A DNA stretch of 6,200 nt from JAYZDP01 sp036337765 (GTDB lineage: Bacteria; Acidobacteriota; Thermoanaerobaculia; Multivoradales; Multivoraceae). The notes beneath the pieces were generated by a model. The model was not told where the DNA came from, made no database searches, and was given only the letters and a program-made list of their open reading frames with translations. This document shows, one piece after another, positions 1-5,853 of the stretch. A program made the translations under genes and the position numbers. Every line of letters begins with the position of its first letter. The first letter of the stretch is position 1. The stretch spans positions 1 to 6,200 of the forward strand of contig JAYZDP010000077.1 of NCBI GenBank assembly GCA_036337765.1, in the 5' to 3' direction.

Positions 1-2
1 TG

Positions 3-866
3 AGTCGCCGCGAAGAGTCGCTCGGAGTGCTCGCGGACGTCGGGGAAACGGCCGCAGTAATCCGGGGCCGCGACGACGAGGTTCTCTCCGAGCTCGACCT
101 GCTCTTCGCCTGCGACACACAGCCGGAGGATGTCGATCTTCTCGCCAGGATGCCGGACGGGCTGCGCAGCGTCTGGCTCTCGCCGACGATCCCGGTTCCT
201 GGCGCCGCCGTCGCCGTGGCAGGTGAGCCCCTGTCGGACCTAGCCGACTCACGCGTCGTGGTCAGCCCCCATCCGGCGGTGATCGCCCTGACCCACCTGC
301 TGCGGCCGCTCGAGGATCTGGGCCTGCGTAGCGCCAGCGCCACCCTGCTCCGGCCGGCCTCGATGTACGACCAAGGCGCGCTCGACGAGATGTTCGAGCA
401 GACCCGGGCGTTGCTGGCTTTCCACACCCCCGAAGCGGGAGAACACTTCGAGCGTCAGATGGCGTTCAACCTCCTCCCGGGACCCGGTGACGAGGATGTC
501 ATCGTCGATCAGCTGTCGGCAGTGTTCGGCGCTCGCGTTCCGATCGCAGTTCAGACGCTCCAAGCATCTGTCTTTCACGGCTTTTCACTCAGTTTGCTCG
601 TGGAGCTCGAGGAATCGATAGGAGTGGACGACCTCGCCAGTGCCTTCGACGATGCACGGTTCGTCAGCCGGATGAACGAACGCGAGTCCGCCAGCCCGGT
701 CGACGCGGTGGCCTCGGAGGAGATCGTCACCGGCCGCCTGATCCCGGCCAAGGGCCTGCCGGGACAGTTCTGGGTGTGGGCGGTGTTCGACAATCTGACA
801 ATCGGCGGCGCCTCCAACGCTCTGGCCTTAGCACGCCGGATGCTGGGCTCCGACAAAGCACGCTGA
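3..866 (+). CDS. ASADH-like / USG-1-like protein, partial (5' end outside window)
   Basis: The frame is open to the left edge, so the real start lies upstream and the GTG at 27 is probably internal. The 287 visible residues match the second half of the Rossmann domain and the dimerisation domain of the aspartate-semialdehyde dehydrogenase superfamily. Landmarks are SPHPAVIALTHLLRPL (from 264), AFNLLP (around 463-480), VFHGFSLSLLVEL (570-608) and a C-terminal WVWAVFDNLTIGGASNALAL. True enzymes carry NxNC with a catalytic Cys near the first landmark and GHS with a catalytic His near the third. Here the aligned positions read Pro (273-275) and Phe (582-584), so the protein looks non-catalytic, as proposed for USG-1-type paralogues. 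Full-length relatives are about 335-345 residues, so roughly 50 residues including the GxxGxxG loop are missing. The gene ends 57 bases before trxB on the same strand. The biological role is unknown. Confidence 0.8.
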   Translation, partial: SRREESLGVLADVGETAAVIRGRDDEVLSELDLLFACDTQPEDVDLLARMPDGLRSVWLSPTIPVPGAAVAVAGEPLSDLADSRVVVSPHPAVIALTHLLRPLEDLGLRSASATLLRPASMYDQGALDEMFEQTRALLAFHTPEAGEHFERQMAFNLLPGPGDEDVIVDQLSAVFGARVPIAVQTLQASVFHGFSLSLLVELEESIGVDDLASAFDDARFVSRMNERESASPVDAVASEEIVTGRLIPAKGLPGQFWVWAVFDNLTIGGASNALALARRMLGSDKAR

Positions 867-869
867 AGC

Positions 870-875
870 TATAAT
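870..875 (+). promoter_or_regulatory. Candidate -10 hexamer for trxB
   Basis: A perfect TATAAT lies 3 bases after the stop codon of the upstream gene and 48 bases before the trxB ATG, in an otherwise very GC-rich stretch. No good -35 hexamer stands 16-18 bases upstream; the closest resemblance, CCGACA at 850-855, leaves only a 14-base spacer. There is no extended -10 TGn. The position suits a trxB promoter starting near 882, but this rests on the hexamer alone. Confidence 0.4.
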
Positions 876-913
876 CGCGCCCCGAGCACCCGCCGGGCGG
901 GCCGAACCAACCC

Positions 914-918
914 GGGAG
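914..918 (+). promoter_or_regulatory. Ribosome binding site of trxB (decides start)
   Basis: GGGAG ends 5 bases before the ATG at 924. The alternative GTG at 918 sits inside this motif and would have no site of its own, so ATG 924 is the preferred start and removes two residues from the longest frame. Confidence 0.6.
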
Positions 919-923
919 TGGCG

Positions 924-1871
924 ATGACGGACGACAACGGCACGCGCAAGGTGATGATTCTGGGCTCCGGTCCAGCCGGCTTGACAGCGGCCCTGTACGC
1001 CGCGAGAGCGGACCTCGAGCCGCTGATCCTCGAAGGCACCCAGCCGGGCGGCCAACTCACGATCACCACAGATGTCGAAAACTACCCGGGCTTCGAGGAC
1101 GGCATCATGGGTCCCGATCTCATCGAGCGGATGCGCAAGCAGGCTCAGCGCTTTGGCACCAAGGTCCGCTTCGAAACGGCGACTGAAGTCGATCTCTCCA
1201 GCCGCCCGTTCCGGGTGAAGTCTGACCATGGCCATGAGTACGCGGCGCACAGCCTGATCGTCGCCACCGGGGCGACGGCCAAGCAGATAGGACTGGAATC
1301 GGAGGCCGAGCTGATGGGCTACGGCGTGTCTGCATGCGCGACCTGCGACGGGTTCTTCTTCAGGGACAAGCAGCTCGTGGTGGTCGGAGGCGGAGACACC
1401 GCGATGGAAGAGGCCACGTTCCTAACCAAGTTCGCTAGCAAGGTGACTGTGGTTCACCGCCGCGACCAGCTTCGCGCCTCGAAGATCATGCAGGACAAGG
1501 CCTTCGGGAACGACAAAATCGCCTTCGAGTGGAACGCCGTCGTCAGCGACGTTGTAGGGACCCGCGAGGGCGGCGTCGAGGCTGTGAAGCTGACCGACAC
1601 CGTGGGCGGAGAGCAACGCTCCTTCCCCTGCCAGGGACTCTTCATAGCCATCGGGCACTCACCGAACACCGCGCTCTTCAACGGTGAGCTTGAGACCGAC
1701 AGCGTGGGATACCTGGTCGTGCGGCACCCGAGCACACGCACCAACGTCGAGGGCGTCTTCGCCGCGGGCGATGTAATGGACCCGAGTTATCGCCAGGCCA
1801 TTACCGCGGCCGGGACCGGTTGTCAGGCCGCACTCGACGCCGAGCGCTGGCTGGACGAAGAGGGCTACTGA
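924..1871 (+). CDS. trxB: Thioredoxin reductase (NADPH), TrxB
   Basis: Cytoplasmic FAD enzyme that passes electrons from NADPH to thioredoxin, supplying reductant for ribonucleotide reductase, peroxiredoxins and other thiol systems. The 315-residue protein has the order and length of the low-molecular-weight bacterial family (about 310-320). It shows a FAD-binding GSGPAG loop (residues 14-19), GGQL followed by ENYPGF, ATGA before the NADPH domain, the redox pair CATC (Cys138, Cys141) followed by DG, a second nucleotide-binding loop GGGDTA (155-160), the NADPH-phosphate-binding HRR (178-180), and the C-terminal FAD motif AAGDV with YRQAITAAG (about 280-297). All key residues are present. The start is set at ATG 924 by the GGGAG site. 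The HRR motif supports NADPH use over ferredoxin-linked or NADH-type relatives. Its last 7 bases overlap the end of the opposing M48 gene. Confidence 0.96.
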   Translation: MTDDNGTRKVMILGSGPAGLTAALYAARADLEPLILEGTQPGGQLTITTDVENYPGFEDGIMGPDLIERMRKQAQRFGTKVRFETATEVDLSSRPFRVKSDHGHEYAAHSLIVATGATAKQIGLESEAELMGYGVSACATCDGFFFRDKQLVVVGGGDTAMEEATFLTKFASKVTVVHRRDQLRASKIMQDKAFGNDKIAFEWNAVVSDVVGTREGGVEAVKLTDTVGGEQRSFPCQGLFIAIGHSPNTALFNGELETDSVGYLVVRHPSTRTNVEGVFAAGDVMDPSYRQAITAAGTGCQAALDAERWLDEEGY

Positions 1872-3358
1872 GGCGGGCGCCGACCGACGACACGCTTCGC
1901 CAGCGACCCCGCGACAAGTGTCGCGCCGGCATCCAGGCCGTTGAGCATCTCAAGCTCTTCCACCGAGACCGGGGAATCGGTACCCTCCGCGAGCTGCAAC
2001 GCCGTTCGGTCGCGGCGCAGGCGGACCGTCTCGATACGCAGGGGCTGGACCTCGAGTACCCTGCGATCCGTGACCGTCCGGAAGCTCTCGAGCGCGATCG
2101 TCAGAGCCCCCTCTAGCTGCCCGAACGTATCGTCTTCGGAGACCGCAAGAAGTTGCAGGACACGGGCATCTAGCCTTACGAACACGACTATGCCTCTCGT
2201 GTCGCGGTCCTCGCCAGAGCGCCGAAAGCGCAATGACTCGACCTCAACACCGGCGATCTCCGATCTCCAGCTCCCCTGAGACTCGAGCCCCTCCGCCGTA
2301 CGAAACGAATCGACCGCGTCACGCGAATCGGACTCGGTCGCCAGCGTAACGATGATGACGGCACGGCCCCCTGGCTCCACCGACACGACACCGTTGCGTT
2401 GGTTGCGATGATTCCAGCCGGAAGGAAAGCGCACCTCGAACCGCAGGTCCGGGTGCAGGAAACGATCTTCGCGAAAGTACCCCTCGCGAGGATTCGAACC
2501 GTAGATCATGCCGCTGAGCCGCTCAACGTAACTGTCGCGCTCGCGAAGCAACCGATCGAGGTCCTCGCGATCACGTAGCGCTGTTTCCGCCCGCCCCTGT
2601 CGCGCCTCGGGCGGTGGATGCGTCAGCAGCCAGGAAGGCACCGAGCCCCTCTGTGTGGCACGGCGGCTCGTGCGCTGGAGCATCTCGAAGACCTCCACCA
2701 TCGCTCGCGGGTCGTAGCCGGCCCTCTCCGAATAGCGAAAGCCGAGCTCGTCGGCTTGGCGCTCGTCGTCGCGCCCGTACTTGAGAAACAGGAGTCCGAG
2801 ACCGCTCTCGGCCGCGTCGGCGATGCCCTTGGCCCCGGGCGAGACCACGGCGGTGACGCCCAGCCCGATCTGCGCCAGCACGCCGCGGCTCATACGGCTG
2901 GCCCCATGCCGTGCCGTTACATGTCCGATCTCGTGCCCCAGGACCCCCGCCAGACCCGAGGCGGACTCGAGGTGCGCGAGGATCCCTCTAGTGACGTAGA
3001 TGAAGCCACCGGGTAGGGCAAATGCATTGACTACAGGATCGTCGACCACTTGGAATGTCCACGGCAGGTCGGGGCGCTCGGAAGCGGCCGCGAGCTTCCG
3101 GCCGAGCTCGGCGACAAACGCCTGCGTCGCGTCATCGTCGTAGAGGCCGAGCTGAGCGACGATGCCCTCGTTCGACGCGCGCCCGATGTCGATCTCTTCC
3201 GACTCACCTATGAGCATGAACTGCCGCTGGCCCGTTGCGGGGTTGACACTGCAGCCGACGGACACGCTCAGGGCGCCGCAGGCAAGTAGCACGGTGCCTA
3301 CGGCCTTCGACACTCGCCGCCGGTCGTATACGACCGGGATCACTTGACTCTGACGCAT
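1865..3358 (-). CDS. M48 family zinc metalloprotease, probable lipoprotein, with FPSGW domain and LysM-like C-terminus
   Basis: Predicted envelope-anchored zinc endopeptidase, probably facing the periplasm and acting in protein quality control like other secreted M48 enzymes (BepA/LoiP type); the substrate is unknown. With ATG 3358 the protein is 497 residues. A basic stretch (DRRRVSK) precedes a short hydrophobic segment ending in SVGC, which suggests lipidation at Cys36, although -3 is Ser and not the usual Leu. The protease domain carries HEIGH (His142, Glu143, His146; bases 2921-2935) and the third zinc ligand in ERQADELG (Glu199). About residues 305-430 begin with RFEVRFPSGW and look like a beta-rich PsbP/DcrB-like fold. 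Residues about 439-491, with EELEMLNGLDAG, resemble a degenerate LysM. This order recalls the COG4784 type of putative Zn-dependent proteases. The reading frame stays open to 3646, but that extension is antisense to dctP. GTG 3313 is an alternative start giving a more compact signal peptide. No clear Shine-Dalgarno stands before ATG 3358. Confidence 0.88.
   Translation of the reverse strand: MRQSQVIPVVYDRRRVSKAVGTVLLACGALSVSVGCSVNPATGQRQFMLIGESEEIDIGRASNEGIVAQLGLYDDDATQAFVAELGRKLAAASERPDLPWTFQVVDDPVVNAFALPGGFIYVTRGILAHLESASGLAGVLGHEIGHVTARHGASRMSRGVLAQIGLGVTAVVSPGAKGIADAAESGLGLLFLKYGRDDERQADELGFRYSERAGYDPRAMVEVFEMLQRTSRRATQRGSVPSWLLTHPPPEARQGRAETALRDREDLDRLLRERDSYVERLSGMIYGSNPREGYFREDRFLHPDLRFEVRFPSGWNHRNQRNGVVSVEPGGRAVIIVTLATESDSRDAVDSFRTAEGLESQGSWRSEIAGVEVESLRFRRSGEDRDTRGIVVFVRLDARVLQLLAVSEDDTFGQLEGALTIALESFRTVTDRRVLEVQPLRIETVRLRRDRTALQLAEGTDSPVSVEELEMLNGLDAGATLVAGSLAKRVVGRRPPQ
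1910..1925. other. Inverted repeat just past the trxB stop
   Basis: CGCGACA and TGTCGCG form a perfect 7-base inverted repeat with a 2-base centre; as RNA this would be about a 6-bp stem with an AAGT loop. It begins 39 bases after the trxB stop and lies inside the C-terminal coding part of the opposing protease gene. No T-run follows on either strand, so it is not a standard intrinsic terminator. It might stabilise the trxB 3' end or be chance in GC-rich coding DNA. Confidence 0.3.
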
Positions 3359-3413
3359 GGGTCTAGGATGCTGCCCCCGGAAACCGAACAACACACTACC
3401 GGAAAGCTGATCC
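3359..3413. promoter_or_regulatory. Divergent intergenic region between protease and TRAP binding protein
   Basis: These 55 bases separate two divergent start codons, so promoters for both genes must lie here or inside the neighbouring coding ends. For the + strand, TTGACT at 3344-3349 (inside the protease 5' end) resembles a -35, but the sequence 17 bases further (GATGCT, 3367-3372) is a weak -10. CCGGAAA occurs twice in direct orientation, at 3377-3383 and 3399-3405, 22 bases apart. The second copy includes GGAAAG, 7 bases before the dctP ATG, which may act as its weak ribosome binding site. No convincing promoter was found for the minus strand. Confidence 0.4.
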
Positions 3414-4523
3414 ATGAAAAGACGTGACTTCCTGAAGAAGGCGACGGCTGCGAGCGTCGGCGGGGCTGCGCTGAACGCGTGCGGCGGTGGCGGCAGCGAG
3501 GCTGGCGAGAGCGCGGCGGTCCACACCAGCCCCCGCATCCGCTGGCGACTGGCATCGAGCTTCCCGCGTGGCCTGGACACCATGTTCGGCGCCGCCGAAA
3601 TGATCTCGGAGCGCGTCGAAGCGCTCAGCGCAGGTCGGTTCACCATCCGGCCCTACCCAGACGGAGAGATCGTTCCTGGTCTCCAGGTGTTGGATGCGGT
3701 CCAGCAGGGCACGGTGCAAGTCGGACACACTGCCTCCTACTACTTCACCGGCAAGAACCCGGCCCTGGCCTTCGATACAGCCATGCCCTTTGGCTTCAAC
3801 GCGCGAGGACAGATCGCTTGGCTCTACGAGCGCGGCGGGCTGGAGCTGATGCGAGAGGTCTACTCCGACTTCAACATCATCTGCTTTCCCGGTGGCAACA
3901 CCGGCACCCAGATGGGTGGCTGGTTCAACCGCGAGGTCAATGACGCCGAAGACCTCAAGGGCCTGAAGATGAGAATTCCGGGTCTTGGCGGCGAGGTAAT
4001 GAGCCGCATGGGGGTGACCGTGCAGGTGCTGGCGGGGGGCGACATCTATCCGGCCCTCGAACGCGGCGCCATCGACGCGACCGAGTGGGTCGGGCCCTAC
4101 GACGACGAGAAGCTCGGCTTCTTCAAGGTCGCGAAGTACTACTACTACCCCGGCTGGTGGGAGCCCGGCCCGAACCTGTCGATGCTCGTGAACCAGGAGG
4201 CCTGGGCCGAGCTGCCCGTGAGCTATCAGGAGATGTTTGCCTCGGCTGCGAAAGAGACGAACCTATCACTGCTGGCGCGCTACGACGCCCTGAATCCCCC
4301 GGCGCTCGCCAGGCTTCTCGACCAGGGAGTCGAGCTGCGGCCGTTCTCTGAGGACATCCTCAGCGCCTGCGAGGCGACCGCCACCGAGCTGATGGAAGAA
4401 GAGGCAGCCAAGGACGCCACGTACGCCAGGATCCTCACCTCCTGGCGTCAGGCGCGGACCGATTCGAGCAACTGGTTCGCAACCTCCGAGAAGGCCTACG
4501 CCGATCACGCCTTCCGTCTGTAG
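3414..4523 (+). CDS. dctP: TRAP transporter solute-binding protein, DctP family, TakP-like, Tat lipoprotein signal
   Basis: Extracytoplasmic binding subunit of a tripartite ATP-independent periplasmic transporter; it delivers a carboxylate to the DctQ/DctM membrane pair. The 369-residue length is usual for the mannitol/chloroaromatic/2-oxo-acid branch (COG4663-like). As recalled, it resembles Rhodobacter sphaeroides TakP closely: WRLASSFP, GEIVPGLQ, GGNTGTQMGGW (160-170), GLKMR (183-187), AGGDIYPALERGAIDATEW (207-225) followed by VGPYDDEKLGFFKVA, and YYYYPGWWE (242-250). Gln166, Arg187, Glu224 and Trp225 occupy the positions that in TakP hold the carboxylate and a sodium ion, so a 2-oxo acid ligand is likely but not proven. 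The N-terminus has a Tat motif (RRDFLKK, 3-9) and a lipobox-like LNAC with Cys23, followed by a GGGGSEAGES linker, suggesting a Tat-exported lipoprotein. It converges on the permease genes with 7 bases between stop codons. Codon use is like its neighbours. Confidence 0.95.
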   Translation: MKRRDFLKKATAASVGGAALNACGGGGSEAGESAAVHTSPRIRWRLASSFPRGLDTMFGAAEMISERVEALSAGRFTIRPYPDGEIVPGLQVLDAVQQGTVQVGHTASYYFTGKNPALAFDTAMPFGFNARGQIAWLYERGGLELMREVYSDFNIICFPGGNTGTQMGGWFNREVNDAEDLKGLKMRIPGLGGEVMSRMGVTVQVLAGGDIYPALERGAIDATEWVGPYDDEKLGFFKVAKYYYYPGWWEPGPNLSMLVNQEAWAELPVSYQEMFASAAKETNLSLLARYDALNPPALARLLDQGVELRPFSEDILSACEATATELMEEEAAKDATYARILTSWRQARTDSSNWFATSEKAYADHAFRL

Positions 4524-4530
4524 GACAGCG

Positions 4531-5853
4531 CTACTTCAGGAGACCCAGCACCAAGCTGGGGAAGGCGATGATCATCCCCAGCCCGATGAGCTGGATGATG
4601 ATGAAGGGAATGACCCCGCGGTAGATCTGCGAGGTCGCAATCGATTTCGGCGCCACGCCGCGCAGGTAGAACAGCGCGAAGCCAAAGGGCGGCGTCAGAA
4701 ACGAGGTCTGCAGGTTCATGCCGATCATGACGCCGAACCAGACCATGTCGATTCCGAGCAGCTGAGCCGCGGGTGCCAGCAGCGGGATCACGATGAACGC
4801 GATCTCGAAGAAGTCGATGAAGAACCCAAGGATGAAGATCGTCAGGTTGGCGACAAGCAACAGGCCGACCTTGCCCCCTGGAAGCCCTGTCAACAGATCC
4901 TCGATCCAGATATCGCCGTTGAGTCCGCGAAAGACGAGCGCGAAGGCAGTCGATCCGATCAGCAGGTAGAGAACCATCGAGGTGAGCCGCGTAGTCTCAT
5001 CCAGGGTTTCTCGGACGGCCTTGAGATTCAGCCGGCGGTTGATCGCAGCGAGGAGCATGGCGCCCACAGCGCCCAGCGCGCCGGCTTCGGTCGGGGTGGC
5101 GAGGCCAGCGAAGATGCTCCCGAGGACGAGCAGAATTAGAAATAGCGGCGGCAGCATGACCAGGAAGACCTTGCGCAAGAGCGTGGCTCCGGATATGTCG
5201 CGCTCGGCCGCGGGCAGTGCGGGTGCGATCCCAGGCCGGATGTTCGCGATCGCCACCACGTAGATCCCGAAGAAGGAGGCCAGCATCAGGCCCGGGATCA
5301 GTGAGCCGACGAACAGATCGCCGACCGAGATCCCCAGCTGCGAGGCGAGCACCACCAGCACTACGCTGGGTGGAATCACCTGCCCCAAGGTTCCAGAGGC
5401 GGTGATAACGCCCGTGGCGAGCTGAGGCGAGTAGCCGTAGCGCATCATCACTGGCAGCGAGATCATCCCCATCGCCACGACCGAAGCACCGACCACGCCG
5501 GTGGCTGCCGCCAGTAACGCGCCCACCACCACGACTGCCAGGGCCAGCCCCCCCCGTAGCGGACCGAAGAGCAGGCCGATGGTCGTCAGCAGGTCCTCCG
5601 CCAACTTGGATTTCTCCAACATTGTCCCCATGTAGATGAAGAAGGGGATGGCGAGCAGGACGTAGTTCGACATCACACCGAAGATCCGTTCGGGCAGGGC
5701 GAAGAGCAGGTTCCAGTCGAACAGGCCGAGCTGTACGCCGATCACAGCGAAGATCAGCGCCGTGCCGCCGAGCGAGAAAGCCACCGGATAGCCGACGAAA
5801 ATGAAAAAGAAGACCACCACGAACATGAGTGGCCCGAGGAGGTCGACGCTCAT
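4531..5853 (-). CDS. dctM: TRAP transporter large permease, DctM family
   Basis: Inner-membrane transport subunit of the TRAP system, moving substrate with sodium down its gradient in an elevator-type mechanism (known for the family, for example SiaQM). The 440-residue protein is full length and very hydrophobic, with about 12 membrane segments and two inverted hairpin-containing halves. Family landmarks are PFFIYMGTMLEKS (about 70-82), AAATGVVGASVVAMGMISLP, GTLGQVIPPSVVLVVLA, the central LATPTEAGALGA, and the C-terminal FFIDFFEIAFIVIPLLAP with MNLQTSFLTPPFGFALFYLRG. This sequence style fits the COG4664 branch that pairs with TakP/FcbT1-type binding proteins, agreeing with the adjacent gene. 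Its ATG overlaps the dctQ stop (ATGA, 5850-5853), and no strong Shine-Dalgarno precedes it, so translation is probably coupled to dctQ. An uninterrupted run of 8 G (minus strand) lies at 5548-5555 without breaking the frame. Confidence 0.96.
   Translation of the reverse strand: MSVDLLGPLMFVVVFFFIFVGYPVAFSLGGTALIFAVIGVQLGLFDWNLLFALPERIFGVMSNYVLLAIPFFIYMGTMLEKSKLAEDLLTTIGLLFGPLRGGLALAVVVVGALLAAATGVVGASVVAMGMISLPVMMRYGYSPQLATGVITASGTLGQVIPPSVVLVVLASQLGISVGDLFVGSLIPGLMLASFFGIYVVAIANIRPGIAPALPAAERDISGATLLRKVFLVMLPPLFLILLVLGSIFAGLATPTEAGALGAVGAMLLAAINRRLNLKAVRETLDETTRLTSMVLYLLIGSTAFALVFRGLNGDIWIEDLLTGLPGGKVGLLLVANLTIFILGFFIDFFEIAFIVIPLLAPAAQLLGIDMVWFGVMIGMNLQTSFLTPPFGFALFYLRGVAPKSIATSQIYRGVIPFIIIQLIGLGMIIAFPSLVLGLLK
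4544..4560. terminator. GC-rich hairpin at the dctP/dctM convergent junction (possible terminator)
   Basis: CCCAGC and GCTGGG form a perfect 6-bp stem around the 5-base loop ACCAA, 20 bases after the dctP stop and within the last codons of dctM. It is the only compact stem seen at this junction, but no T-run follows on either strand. A classical intrinsic terminator is therefore not supported. It may assist Rho-dependent termination or protect the 3' end. Confidence 0.3.

Noticed and set aside
27..29. GTG as the start of the ASADH-like gene
   Set aside because: The frame is open to base 3, and a start here would delete the family's N-terminal nucleotide-binding loop; the gene is better read as cut by the window edge.
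889..901. CCCGCC/GGCGGG stem in the trxB leader
   Set aside because: The arms leave almost no loop and no T-run follows; it looks like chance in GC-rich sequence and does not support an attenuator or terminator.
249..1335. Minus-strand open frames opposite the ASADH-like gene and trxB
   Set aside because: No domains, composition typical of antisense GC-rich frames, and both opposing genes are clearly real.
1820..3347. Several plus-strand open frames opposite the M48 gene (for example 1941-2279 and 2618-3016)
   Set aside because: They are Arg/Ser/Pro-rich shadow frames of GC-rich DNA with no recognisable motifs or ribosome sites, and they lie fully across a well-supported gene.
3359..3646. 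N-terminal extension of the M48 reading frame by 96 residues to 3646
   Set aside because: It is antisense to the start of dctP, has low-complexity composition unlike a protease, and would bury the lipoprotein signal. ATG 3358 places a basic n-region and hydrophobic core ahead of the lipobox-like Cys.
4136..4147. Tandem TAC repeat in dctP
   Set aside because: It encodes the YYYYPGWW stretch that is conserved in TakP-type proteins, so protein sequence explains it.
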